From Corylus avellana (Eukaryota; Streptophyta; Magnoliopsida; Fagales; Betulaceae): a stretch of DNA of 64,000 nt. Of this stretch, positions 45,592-58,183 are shown piece by piece. A program made the translations under genes and the position numbers. Every line of letters begins with the position of its first letter. The stretch's first letter is position 1. Below the pieces are notes generated by a model. That model worked only from the letters and a program-made list of their open reading frames with translations. It had not been told where the DNA came from and searched no databases. The DNA is taken from NCBI RefSeq assembly GCF_901000735.1, contig NC_081549.1:22807850-22871849 (forward strand). Direction: 5' to 3'.

Positions 45592-48070
45592 TTTTGTCTA
45601 TAATGTGCATTTTTTTACAATTTTTTTTTTTTTTTTGGTGCTTTTTTTTTTTTGGTGATTCAACACAATATATAGAAGATAAACATGTGGTTCTTCCACG
45701 CTCCATCCCTCAAGATCATCAAAGAGAGGATGTTCTTTTGTAGATAGTACAAGCCCGGTTGGACCGGGTTCAATTAGTTTCGCTTAATCCAGAATGCCAT
45801 CTATATATGGGAATTTGCATGTTCCTTTACCTTCCCCTCCTATGTATGTGGTACATATATTCTTAGAGATACGCATTACAGGAATGTGTATTGGAAATCT
45901 TACTCCATGTCAGCAGAATCTCTTCCTATTTCCATGACTGTTTCTTTTATCCTGCAGCTGGTGCTTCCCAATGTTTATATGGCTTTTGCATGGCTGCCAA
46001 ATTTGTACAATGTAGCAAGCAATGCCTTGGGAAAATTGCCCTCCATTGAATGCATGTATGGGAGGAGGCCTATTTTGTCGTCCAAGTTGGTTGAGCAAAA
46101 GTCATACTGTGGCCATGTGTGAATTTTATTGATTCTTCTTTCCTGCCAAGATTGAATTCAACCAAGGCATATAGTCAAATTTGGAAACTTATAATTGAAA
46201 GTTTGAAAAGTAGGGTAGGATTGATTAGTACTTATTTTCCTTTTGGGCCGCATAAATAACGTGGAATATTTAATTGGAATAAATAAAGAAGGGTAATAAC
46301 TCTTTACAATGTGGTGTCTAAATTGCTAAAGATTTCAATCCAAGTTGTAGAGTACAAGTTCAAATTTAATATTGTTTTGGTATTATATTAAATCATGTGA
46401 ATAAAAATATCCATCAAATAATATGAGTCTTACTACCTACCCAATACCCACGGGAAGGGGGGGATCCCTTGGGACTATGAGAAGCAATGTCCAGATTAAG
46501 CCCCTAAATAATGATTAATAACATTATCAGTTCATTATGGATGGGTGCAGGCCCTCCTTCTAATGTGTCGGAGACGAGAGACGACCATGTCAATCTCATC
46601 CAAATGATAGTCTTTGGTGATGATTTCAAAACAACCTTCGTCGATCATGGTTTCAAGACGGCCATCCATTAGTTTTATTTCTATTCACATGTATTTTGGG
46701 TCAAGCTGCCAATTTGCGGTTTTAAAAAAATTGTATTTTATCCCACGAAACAACTGTTAAAGGGTCCATATTTATTCTCTTGCCAACAATGGTGGATCAT
46801 TGCTTTGGTTGAGTGAGTCTAGAAATCGAATATTTTTATTTCATAATTATCTTATGATGTAGACACAACGGTTTTAATCTAATCTTTAAATCAATCATTG
46901 TTAATAGAGAAAAAAAAAATGCTAAAAAATTTAAATTTGTAAATATTAGAGTAATGCTATATAGAGTAATATTATATACTCAACTCTTATCTTACTCTAA
47001 TACAATTGGATTGATGTAGTAGTGCCCATAAGCCCTTAGATCAACCTTTACTAAAAAAATAAAAAATCTAAGGGCTGATGGGTACCGCTAGATCAATCAA
47101 GTTGTATGAAAGTGGACCGAGAGTTGCGCATTTAACATTACTCTAGACATTAACATGAGTAACGCTAAATATTATACTTCTATGTAACTGGGTTAATATT
47201 ATTTTTTTTTTTATCTTACTAAAAAAATAAAAATAAAAAATAAAAAATCTAAATATTAATAAATATTGTTACATTATAAGCGCTATCTATGTATTTGAAT
47301 GTGTCTGTTTGGTGCAGATTTGTTTTTAAACCTGATGAATAATCATGGGTTAATGAATGTTTTGTTATGGTTAATTGGTATGTTGTTGACGTATGTAACT
47401 TTAGCTTCAGTTATGATTTGCTTTTAGAACTCTTGCTTGCGATCTTTTATCAATAAATGAGTATAGAATTTTTTCCCTTAAAAAAAAAAAAAAAATACTA
47501 CCATGTTAACACAGTTGATATTTGCATTAGAAATGATTGCTTTGGATTTAAAAAATCTGTTGGAGCCAGTTAAGGCAGCGACCAAGACCAAGAGCTGGTC
47601 CTCCGCCCAAAGTATAGTTGTTGGATAAAACAAGAAAAGTTCTAATTATGGGAGGAGGTGGAGGGACAAAATTTTTTTTTCAGAATTGGGTTGGAGATTT
47701 TTTTTTTAAAAAAACTGATCTATTAAATTGACATTTGTCTTTATAACATTCGAAATGTCACCCTCTTTTTTAATCCTATTAAAATTACATGTGAAAATAG
47801 GATAAATGTCAATTTAATAGACTGAGTTAACTAAATTTTCTCCGACCCAATTTGAAAGAAAACACTACGAGAAAGCCTCTGTATACAACTCATCAAAATT
47901 TTTTAAAAGAATTATGTGTATATATTACAAATTATATAAGAAAAGAAAATGCACATCCACCCACTGAACAAAAGAAACATATTGCAAACCGGAGGAAGAG
48001 CTATAAATTACTGAGTATCCGACAGGCAAGCAACAAAAATAAAAGGTTCGAAAAGAAACGGAAGCTTCAG
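45592..48070. other. Spacer between convergent pseudokinase and VAL genes
   Basis: About 500 bases may be pseudokinase 3' UTR. A MITE is at 46948-47144. The rest is AT-rich; no gene is seen. Confidence 0.5.
46948..47144. mobile_element. Small MITE (AGAGTAAT family)
   Basis: AGAGTAATGCTATAT at the left pairs with ATTTAACATTACTCT at the right; inner arms CAACTCTTATC and GAGAGTTGCG also pair. The core shares ATCAACCTTTACTAAAAAAA with the MITEs near 35890. Confidence 0.65.
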
Positions 48071-48241
48071 AGAAATGCTATATACCACACATTTATCACA
48101 CTTTGCTGATGTGGCTGCCAATCAGTCCTTGAATTTATTTGTTATTTTTGTGAAAAAAGAACTGATCCAATGACTAATTAGCAATGCCACATCAACAAAG
48201 TGAAATAAAAATGCCATAAAAGTATGAGGTATAGCACTACT
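48071..48241. mobile_element. MITE inside the VAL 3' UTR
   Basis: AGAAATGCTATATACCAC at the left and the complement of GAGGTATAGCACTACT at the right, with long arms meeting around GCTGATGTGGC / GCCACATCAAC. It begins about eight bases after the VAL stop codon (minus strand), so the VAL message must carry it or end within it. Confidence 0.7.
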
Positions 48242-48248
48242 TGAAACT

Positions 48249-51200
48249 TCATGATTGCGCATCAGTTTGGCTTTGATCTGGTCCACAGTACTCTTCGCCC
48301 CCACCTTCTCGCTCTTGAACAGCAGATAAACAGCAATCATTAAATTGTCCCTCATTCTCATTTGTGGGTTGTGGCGGAACATGTGATGCTGAACTTGCTT
48401 GTTGCTCAGTGATCAAGCTTGTAAGACCATTCTGCTTCAGATATGTCTCCAGGGGAAGGCTTGCTATTTCAAGAAGACCTATCATGCTCACACGTTTTGA
48501 TCCCATTTGCAGTTCTTCCTCGCGTTGAGGATGGCAATTCAAGTCTAATTGTCCCTTGCCAGTTTCAGCCAATTTGCTTGGGCTCTTGGATTCTAACTCA
48601 TTTCCTGACCTAGTTTCATTCTCTGAAGGATCAATGTGCGATGATGCATGCCTAGAATTGCTGTCTACTTCTGCTTCATCCCTAGAGCCCCATGTATGCT
48701 GATTTCTCTGGGCGATCTCTGCTTCCCGCTCTGATTGACGTTTTTTTTTGCGCATCATTAGGGTTTTAAAGCGGCGTTTAACTGTCATGCACACATTGCA
48801 TGTACATGTAGGCTTGTGCTTGCCCTTCCCACTAGGGGGCTGGATGCACACAATGCAGGTGCAGCCAGGACGATGTCTGGGGTGTTTCGTTGTGGTAGCA
48901 ACTGATGGAGTGCTTGGGTCACTGGCACCGTCTCCTAGAATGGCAGCATTAGCCAAAGCATCCAGGCCAGAAGATTCATGCCCCTGGTTTGGCCTATGGC
49001 TTGTTACTATTCTCCTTTTCTTGAATTCTATGAAACAGTAAGGTATAATCAATATCAACAATTTTTCAAAATTTAATGAGGTAGAATATGCACTAAAAAT
49101 CACTTTGATTGACTATATAAATGTAACAACTTTTGAGCAGCCAATCTTTGTGCATTCTATATGTATGTACTCATGTGCATAGATCAGTTGATTAATAAAT
49201 GAGACCAACCCAAAAGTGAGTGCACGTGCCATCCTTGCAAACACCCATCTATGATTCTATGCTAGATTTTCATATCTTCCAAATTCCATACCCGTCTTTG
49301 GTAGATTTTCGTATCTTCCAAATTCCACGCGCTAATGTGGCCATGTATCTGTATTTCCAAAGCATGGCTTAAAGCTTCCCTTGTTGAAGTCCAACCAATC
49401 GAAGCTTAAAGCTTGACCTTTGTGGACTGGCACAAGCATGTTATACCAAATGTGTGAGCCAGACTCATTCTAGGTTGTCCAATTTCAGGATAAAGGAGGC
49501 CAGTAAGCATTTATGCTCTTTTCTATTCTAAAGACCACAGAAGTGACAGACCAATGTAGAGACTTTCGTTTTCTTTTCTTTCTAATTTATGGGGTGAAGA
49601 GATACACTGCTACATTTCTGTGAGACTATGAACCTTACAGGGGATGATACCCTTAGACAAATTAAACTATTAAATAGATGGAAAAACCATTTTCTTAGTG
49701 GACAAGGCAGCAGTGATTATCTAATCTTTACAACTAAATTAAGGGGCACAGAATCTGGCATCATACCTTTGTTCAGTCTGAGAAGATGTTCCAGTTCCCT
49801 GGGGTTCAATTCATCTGGTGCAGAACATGAACACCTGAGGACAAAAAAGGCGGAATCATAAAGACTTATTCAACTAGTTGTCATGATCAAATAAAACATA
49901 GAACAGAAAAAAAAGGCATATTTACCTGCTTTGGTCCCAATTATTGTCTGCACATGTCCACTTAGGAGGAAGAAGTACATCAACTGGCAACCTTCGCCAT
50001 TTGGAGCAACTATCACACTGAGCCCATTGCTCTTGTCCCCTGAAGATCAAGCTTATTAATTTAAAATTAGATGGAGGAAATACAAATACCTTCAAAGCAC
50101 AAGTAGTCGACACATATAATTGCATCAGGACAAGATAAGAGGCAAGGAAAAGGAAAAAGGTGCCCTTCTAAATCCTCAGTAGAAGTGGCACCATCATAGA
50201 CTGGTGTACTTGGTGCCAGAACATTTAGCATGTCAAAGTGAGTTTCTAAATTCATTATTACACTATCCTCACATACCAAAACATTTGAATAGTCATACAA
50301 ATCCTTACCCAGTTGAACGGGCAACGAAAATACTTCTTTTTCCGAAAACTGGAGGTTCCTGTTTGACAGACGTGTAATATATTAGATGTCACTCACAAAG
50401 TTTCATGAACAACGTAATAATTAGAATTTCTTGAAGTTTTAGATTGTTTGTACAGGGCTGGGGCAGATGTTGCGGATTTCTTTTTCTTTTTTTTTTGGTC
50501 CATGTGTTGGAGGCAGAGGCAAAATTTTAAATTTGTCCAACATATATTGTTATCATTTTTGAATTTGTTTTATGCTCTATGCTCCTGTTGCAAAGAGAGG
50601 TTGAAACATTGATAAGTATATAAGTTTAAATATAGAAATTCACAGCATCATACACCAGCAGCACCCTTGTCTGACAACCCATATTCATGAACACACATCA
50701 AAGATCAAGATTATAGAAGAATTTTCTTTAAAAATTAACTAGGGACATAAACTCACATAAATTGGAAAACGAGAAGATGCCAATAGCAATAAAAACTGAA
50801 GCAAAATTTATAACAATACATTAATTAAAATCTTCATTGAAATCACTCACATCATACTCCTCAAATTCGTGGTCCTCAATCATCACAATGCTTGGCTTAA
50901 GAGTGGGAGGTGGATAGAGCAAATCCTGTGCCTCTTCCCACGTAAGTTTCAGCTCCAGAGCATCTTGGCTATCAATGAGCAACCTCTTACTTTTGGACCC
51001 AATATTTCGTGCCCTTTTTCTTTCTGGCGCTAATACTGAAGGCAGCAGAAAGCCCTCCCTTGTCCTATCTTCATGCTTCTCAGACTTGTGCCAGCTAACA
51101 TCACCAGCTGTTGAACTCAAGTGTTTGGACAGTGCATTTAAGTGGGGATCCGTGCTTCCCTTAGCTGACTGAAGAAGGCCAGAGTAACCACTTATTATAG

Positions 51201-54200
51201 GTAGGTTCTCAAAAACACCCGAAAACAATGTTTCACTTGAATGAGCGCCATTTGGAATGACAGATGGATAGTTGTCCTGTTTATTTAGTAATTTTTGTAT
51301 CAATATTATATGATTGAGGTTGCTAACTTGAAAATGAGAGTGGCTTGTTACCTGAATTGCAACAGAGCTTGAAGCTTTCCGGAAGCCCATAATAAGTTTT
51401 CCTTCAGGATCCATACGGCTAAAAGTTACTGCAGCAAAACAAAATAAAACCACATTAGAAATACCAATATGCCTTCACATCCCAAAAGATAGTACAAATT
51501 AAAAATTAAAACCTACATAGTACAGTAAAAAGGGAGTAAGGAGGCAGGCATGAATAAGTCCCTTATCATGCAAGAGCAAATGATTGAAAGTATTCTCAAG
51601 CATTGGGAATGAAATTAATATTTCAGGGGTTTTTCTATTGCACTCAATTCCAACTTAAGCATTAATATGGAGAAGAAGAAAAAAGCTTCAGTAAGCAAAC
51701 CATTACAGAAAGTTGGCAGCTGACTTAGCTGGCATAGTCTTTGGTCATAATACGAAATACCAGGAAGGAAGGGAAAGGCTATCCCATTAGTGCCAAGGGC
51801 CCAAGTGAACTCCGAAATGGACCCCACAAAACAAAAAGAAGCATACAGGAACAAGTTAAAGTACTAAAGAAATGCCTATATCATGATAAAGTTCAATTAA
51901 AGCAGTAGATCTTGGAAGCATATATTCAAGTTGCAAGAAAGAGGGGTTCAATGAACGGTAAAGAAATACATGGTTTTTTGCCAGATTACTTTATAAGGTA
52001 CATCTATCCACTAAAAAGAAATATAAATCCAGATTTAAATCATGCAGGCATTAAGGATACCTGTATCTCCAGCTTGCAACTGCATTGACTGTATGCAGGG
52101 CGTTACCCCCTCCAAAACATACATTCTGCTGTTATTATTAGGCCAAAATCTGAACTGAAACACCCATTCTTTTCCCTTCACATCTTGAATCCTAAGAGGA
52201 AGGCCCTCTGGTTGAGAGATAGGAGGAAAATATGCCTGCATCGTGGTTAAAAGTAAAAAGTAAGCAATGATAATAACAGCAACGAGGACCATTAACAGCA
52301 GAAAGGCTAGGACAACTCAACAAGAAAACTTACTTCTGCACAGGCTTTTGGGAGAACCAAACGACCAATTCGACCTGCATCACTGGCACTCAGCATCTTT
52401 TCAAACAATGGCACAATTGTGGAATTCGAACTTGAAGATATCACGATTAAGGAAATCACTATCTGACTTTGTGAATAATTATCGATATTGTAAATGATTT
52501 AACATTCAGTGTCATGAAAACATAATTGTATACTTTCAATATATAAATGATGTAAGATGGATACTCTCCAGATATTTGCTGTAACTCTTGGTCTGTAATC
52601 CTTGGCCAATAGCGAGGAAGCAACTGATTCCTTCCCCGTCCTTCAGCAGGTGGCCTTGCAACACGTATCTGAGAAACCGCGCCAGCATTTGCCTCCAAAC
52701 CTCCTGCAAGGGCTGACCTTGGGGGTTTTGGCAAAAGATGGCGAGACCTGGGCCCCTGTAGGAATGAAGAGGACATCTTGCTACTTTCCCTTTCATCGAC
52801 AACAGCACTAGGAAGGGAATTTGAATTTCCTGGAGTACCCAGAGTCATACTCAAATTTGTATGTGGCAGTGATTCATATACATCTTTTGTTCCCATATTT
52901 GTGTTATACATGTCTGATTTGGTGGTATTGGACGATCCATTGCATGCGTGACTAAAATTTGAGAATGTGCTTCCAATTTCTCCAACGGAAGGCAAAACTT
53001 CCTCCTGTTTCAATTTCCCAAATGACCCATTTGTGTCAGCATTCTGAGATTGAAGCAAGTGCCTGAGCCCATTACCCTCTGTATTATTGCTCAATTGCAT
53101 AAGCTTCATTTTATCAATACTACTTCCATCCAGTTGGTCGTCCACAGAAGTGGAACGCAGTCCATTGACATTATCAGCTTTGGGTGTGCCAGATCCATTA
53201 GGCTTTTCATTGCTTGAAATCTGTGTGAATATGTTTTATAAGCATATCATTAATAGTCAAAACTACAAACGTTTACTTAAAAATTCAAACATTGCTCTTC
53301 AATAATCTAACATATGCAAGGAACAACCAACTTTATGACATAAGTGTCACAAATTCATTCAGTAATAGTAGCAGCATGTTGACTAGAAAGAAATTTGCTT
53401 TCCTTCACAATTGCTTCTTGCTATATTTGATGGTCCATTTTTCATTACCATTACAGAAGGATGCATACAGATGAGCATGCACCAATTTTCACCCACGGGA
53501 AAGATCACTTGGAAGATAAGATCATCTGAATGCACATTTCTTGGATAGAGTATGCCAAATCTAACATACAAAGGATAATACATATGCAGAAATTGGGAAA
53601 TGATGTGGAGAAAATGAGCCCTAAAGCATTGGTATGAATTTCTATAAATTTCCCACTAAACTACGCATTTTCACGCCAATATGATGATAAGCTATAACAA
53701 GAAAGACCCAATCACTATATCACAAAATGCAATTCCAAAAGTACATGTGTCTATTATTTCCAACAGCACCATGAATCAATAGTATGTAAGTTAATCTTAC
53801 AGGGACAATTCCTGAATTCTTCGTACAGTTTATACAGCTTACGCCACCACAATCAAGCAGCTCAAGAAGAGAACTGGAAGCGATGCACCCACAATGGAGA
53901 CGCTGCAGATACCAAGAGTTGTTACTTTGCTAGTAAACCAAAGCATTATATCATATGAGGCTTGAAAACCCAAATACCAAGTTAGTAAAAAACTTTCGGG
54001 TTCTAAATCTTACCTTGCCACATAAAGCGCACTCCCTCCAACCAGATTCCTTTGAGTGAAACACGTCACAGAAAACCGATTGCTCATACGCAGACCTAAA
54101 AGTCCATCGTTTATATATTAAAGGAAGTCGATACTAATTTGTTCAATTATATAAAATTTATTCAAAATTTGTGATGCACATATATATATAGTATTTATAT

Positions 54201-54527
54201 TTATGCACCCGCAATGAAATTAAATAAATTCATAATGTTGTGCAAACAAATTGTCCAAAAAAATAGAAATAGAGTCATAATCCACACAACACCAAAAATA
54301 GAAAGGAACAGAACACCGAAAATACAGAGTACATAATAAATATCGAATCTCAAACACCTCCTAATTAAGCGTGTCCGTAAAACTCTACACGAGATAGATA
54401 GATATAGAGATTACCTGCACTTATCACAGAGAAGAGCGAATTCGCCGGATCGCAGAGCCCACCCTTTTCCCCATTGAATCGACGTGGAGGCCTCGCACAG
54501 TACATTCATGCAAATCTTCGACGACAT
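48249..54527 (-). CDS. VAL2: B3-domain transcriptional repressor, VAL1/VAL2 (HSI2/HSL1) type
   Basis: Twelve exons on the minus strand: 54527-54415, 54095-54014, 53902-53801, 53220-52565, 52430-52334, 52235-52061, 51428-51352, 51276-50851, 50358-50309, 50039-49926, 49834-49767, 49027-48249. All GT-AG; frames close exactly to 912 residues. Modules: PHD-like Cys/His region about 1-90 ([33 protein letters not shown]); B3 domain about 322-430 ([53 protein letters not shown]) that reads RY motifs (CATGCA); CW zinc finger about 594-640 ([26 protein letters not shown]), which binds methylated H3K4 or related marks; a second Cys cluster 709-733 with a basic stretch ([14 protein letters not shown]); EAR motif LDLN about 814-817. 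VAL proteins silence seed-maturation genes and FLC by recruiting Polycomb and histone deacetylase. The N-terminal [14 protein letters not shown] pattern favours VAL2 over VAL1, from memory. Confidence 0.95.
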
Positions 54528-54998
54528 TTTCCCCAAAAACTATTCAGTCAATTCCACGATAATCAATCCAATCGGAGAAAAAGACCAAAACTAAAATCCC
54601 TAAATACTCATTTTCCAAGATTTCACCAATACAAGTGGTCGATTACGCGAAGAGAAACAGACTAAAATAGAGCTAGCCTTAATATGCTGCATATCTCTGT
54701 AAACGTAGCAAAACTACTTCACTATCGTATACGATTTGAGACAAAGAGACGGAGGGCCATCGTTCATCTAAGAGTCTGCTTTTTTTGATCAGTCCCCGAC
54801 CTGTGGAGCTCCGATCGGGAAATTTGCGGGAATCGAGCCGGAGAGGTTTCTAGATCAGAGGTTTCAGATTTCGGCGACCAGAGAGCTGAACCGGCGAGTC
54901 GAGGTCTTGCCGGAGGAGGAGGAGGAGGAGGCGTGTGTGCATGCAAAGCAAAGCGCACGAAATGCATGCACGATGATGAGACTTCAAGGCACGGCCAA
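54528..54998. promoter_or_regulatory. VAL gene leader/promoter with two palindromic RY motifs
   Basis: On the minus strand this is the region before the VAL ATG. TGCATGCA occurs twice, at 54938-54945 and 54963-54970, 25 bases apart. Each is palindromic, so it carries the RY core CATGCA on both strands. A GGA/TCC triplet run (54912-54930) lies between them and the gene. RY motifs are what the B3 domain of VAL proteins binds. Confidence 0.6.
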
Positions 54999-55017
54999 CT
55001 CTCTCTCTCTCTCTCTC
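54999..55017. repeat. (CT/GA)n tract upstream of the VAL gene
   Basis: A run of CT dinucleotides, GAGAGA in the direction of VAL transcription, about 470-490 bases before its start codon. GAGA repeats are targets of BPC proteins (family knowledge). Confidence 0.85.
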
Positions 55018-55786
55018 CCCCACTTCGCTTTCCCACACTTACCCCTTTGGTTTTTTCATTTTCTTTTTCTTTTTTCTCTTTATTAATGAGTCAAATTCAA
55101 ATCATAATTGAGAGACCAAAAAGAATTGAAGGAAATAACCGAAATTGCCCTTGGAATGAACACGAAGAGCTCAGAGACAGCGAGTAGTTGTGTTTTATGT
55201 ACAACCGCGAGTGAGGAAGTGTGGAAAATTGGACGGCAGGACAGCACCGTAAGATGCGCCACTAGACGCTTTTTTAGTCCCAATCGGATAATTGGCCTTC
55301 GCATGCAAAAAGAATCAGAGTTCGAAATGACTAGAATCTCCCCCGTGTGTTATCTACGGTTTACACTTTACACCACGCAAGTGTTGCGCAGGACTTCGTC
55401 CTTCCCGGTCCACGCCGTGTTGTGCATCGTCCAACCGAATTCTATTTAAGTGTGTTCTGTCAAGAATCAACTACTCATAGTCATGTTAGCGCAGAAAAAA
55501 AAAAAAAAAAAAAAAACCCTACTCATGTTAGCGTTGATTTAAGCTATTTATGACGTCATATACAAGTAGGTGCTGATGTTAGGTGCCCGCAGAATACGGT
55601 TAACTACCGTGTTGGAAAGAGAAACGCTAACCTACCTTTTAATTTAACTATTAACCACGATGTTATCCACCTAATGATTATTTTGCGAATAAACTAAAAT
55701 TTTTCAGTAAATTCTTTAGATAAACATGTGAATTTTATATGTATTTTTAATAAGAAAGAGTATGTAATTCTTATATGCATTATTAT

Positions 55787-56163
55787 AAGGGATAATTACT
55801 TTTTTCTCCTATTAATTACAACATATTTTTACTTTTTTTTTTTTTTTTTTTCATGAACTACTAATTATACCACCTGACCCCATGAATTACAATTTTGTAT
55901 CCAAAATCTTATTCATTTAGTCAAAAGCGTTAACTCAGACGGTTAAAGTAACAATGCGTTGTAGTTCATGAAAGCAAAATAACATTGCGTTATAGCTCAT
56001 GAGAGCAAAGTGACAGATTGACTGTCTGAATTAATGCATTTGACTGACGGAAGGGGTTTTGGGCACAAAATGGTAGTTCATGGAGTCGGGTGGTACAGTT
56101 GATAGTTCATGAGAAAAAATGAAAATGCTCTGTAGTTGATGGAGGAAAAATGTAATTACCCTT
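55787..56163. mobile_element. MITE with long inverted arms
   Basis: AAGGGATAATTACTTTTTTC at the left and the complement AAGGGTAATTACATTTTTCC at the right. Inner arms with CATGAACTAC and GTAGTTCATG repeat several times, so the element can fold into a multi-arm hairpin. No clear target duplication. Confidence 0.7.
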
Positions 56164-57584
56164 TATTCTAACAATTATGCATGTGTAAAACACCAATCAA
56201 TTTGCACTTGTAAAATATAATAAATAAACAATAAAGACTGCCCGAGAGTATGGGCAAAAAAAAAACTCTAATGTTTAAGTTAGCAAAATAGTTTATTTGC
56301 AATTGCTTCTCATTAATTATGTATTATGAGATGTGTGATTCATTCTACAATAACTTTGATTGAAACCAGTTTACCTTTAAAGGCTTAGATCATGTTTGAT
56401 ATTGCAAAGGAAAGTAAAGTTTCTAAAGTTTTCGAAGTGTAATAAAAAATGACATTGAACATTTTTCAGCAGTTGGAAATTTTGCTGATAATTAAGTGAA
56501 ATCGTGGCCGTTAGTTTATGGAAAATCTTGATTGATATTTCATATTTGGTGGATGTCAGCAGACCAATAAAAGATGGTAGTGCTTGAAGCATATCCTCGT
56601 TGATAAGTCATTTCTAGATCTCCACTTAGCTGCACATGCATAAATAGATAGCCTTGCAATCATTCTGTACTAAGAATCAACTAATAACTTTTGCTGATGA
56701 ACTTTCCGTGCTTTACAGCAAAGAAATGTCCATGGAAGAATAATTGTATGCATTCTCTAAATTCTTTCTCAAGATATTCCACCCGTACATATTGATACAG
56801 TAAATTTTTTGAACGAGTGGTTGAATTGGCAACAAATTACTTGCAAAAGAATAAAGAATTGTCGCGATAACGCTGAGAGGGAGAGGCCCAGTTGGAAGCT
56901 TTCGATGCTTAAGTCAATAGTTAATAATAACCTGTTTGTATTTGACTGATAAATTATAAGATAAATCCAAGATCCATTAGTAGTGAAGGATAAGAATATA
57001 CTAATTTTCTCATGTACGTATGATTAGTATTAATCGCCTTTAATTTTTATTGATGTCCTGATGGGGTTGAGTTAGGCTATGACTCAATCGGACTTGAAAG
57101 AACACTTGCAGTTTCCATTGTCTAGGCCTTTCTTATGCAGCTCTCAACGAGTAAGTATTACTATAGTCACATGCAAGTAGGATAGCTACAATTGGTCTCT
57201 ACATCCTACTATTTTTTCTCAAAACCAAAAAATAATAATAATAAAAAAAATATACCAATTGTTCTTTATTGAAATATGGATGAACCTTTTTGACACATTG
57301 GTGAGAAGTTGGAGATAACTTTGAAATCTCCGTATCAAACAGGTTGTGTTTGGGTGTCGATAATCTTTAAACCAAACGGCATTTCTGCACAATAAAAGAT
57401 GAAATGTTTAAATCCTGCAAAGTAAACCAATTTATTAAACTAATTTTTGTTTTTAAAATACGTTTAAATGCAAGTGATAATTAGTACTCTAAAGACATAT
57501 ATTAATTTTTTAAATTAAAATTTCTCTAACTCAAACCGGAAATAACTTTACCCATAAAGAAGGGAGCTGCCGGAGTAGATATGG

Positions 57585-57800
57585 GCATTTGATGAATGAT
57601 GCAAAAACTCTTATTTAAAGGTTCTGGTGTATGGATGTTCTTCATGTTAAAAGACCAGTTAATGAAGCTACTCATAGATTAACAAAAATGGCTTTAGCTC
57701 TCAGAGAAGACCAACTTTGGGGAGAGAATATTCCCGCTTATATTCGTGATATTGCAAGCTTTTATTGAGTAATGAAATCAGGAAATTTCAATTTTTTTTT
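57585..57800 (+). pseudogene. LINE 3' end: RNase H C-terminal remnant
   Basis: The frame HVKRPVNEATHRLTKMALAL followed by LWGENIPAYIRDIASFY and a stop is the C-terminal end of the LINE RNase H-like domain (HVKRxxNxxAHxLAK). It is followed by AATGAAATCAGG and a T/A-rich tail. Heavily 5' truncated. Confidence 0.8.
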
Positions 57801-58183
57801 TTAAAAAAAGTTGCCCATAAAGAAGGGACAATTGTTGGGAATTTTTTGTGGACAAATCGTATGATTTTACATTTTAATTTTCAAATTTTGTTGGGGGAGG
57901 GTAACTTCCTCTCATGCTTAAGTGCCCTTACAAAATGACTAATTTAGTCGACCTTATAATCTCCATTGTCGTGTTAACAGGTTCATATAGTAAAGAATTG
58001 TGAGTACGCCGTTATAATTTGTGTTTGTCGCCGTTATAAATGTAAATTCGGCCCAGTCCGTATACCCCTCCTTATCTAAGCGGGGAATCGGTTTTCAATC
58101 TTGGCCCTCTAAATTCTGAGGGAGAGAAATTCCTCGTTTTCTCTTCTTTTCTTTCTCCCCAAACACGTGACAACCAACCAACC

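Larger units (their letters stand above)
55018..58150. other. Spacer between divergent VAL and EF-P genes
   Basis: Contains a poly-A tract (about 55495-55515), a MITE (55787-56163) and a LINE 3' end (about 57585-57800). Small open stretches at 55108-55449 have no family likeness. No other gene is seen. Confidence 0.5.

Noticed and set aside
45886..46122. 78-codon frame after the pseudokinase
   Set aside because: Lies in probable 3' UTR with a non-standard start and no homologue known to me.
55108..55449. 113-codon frame upstream of the VAL gene
   Set aside because: Starts at a non-ATG codon (TTG), overlaps other frames and shows no family pattern.
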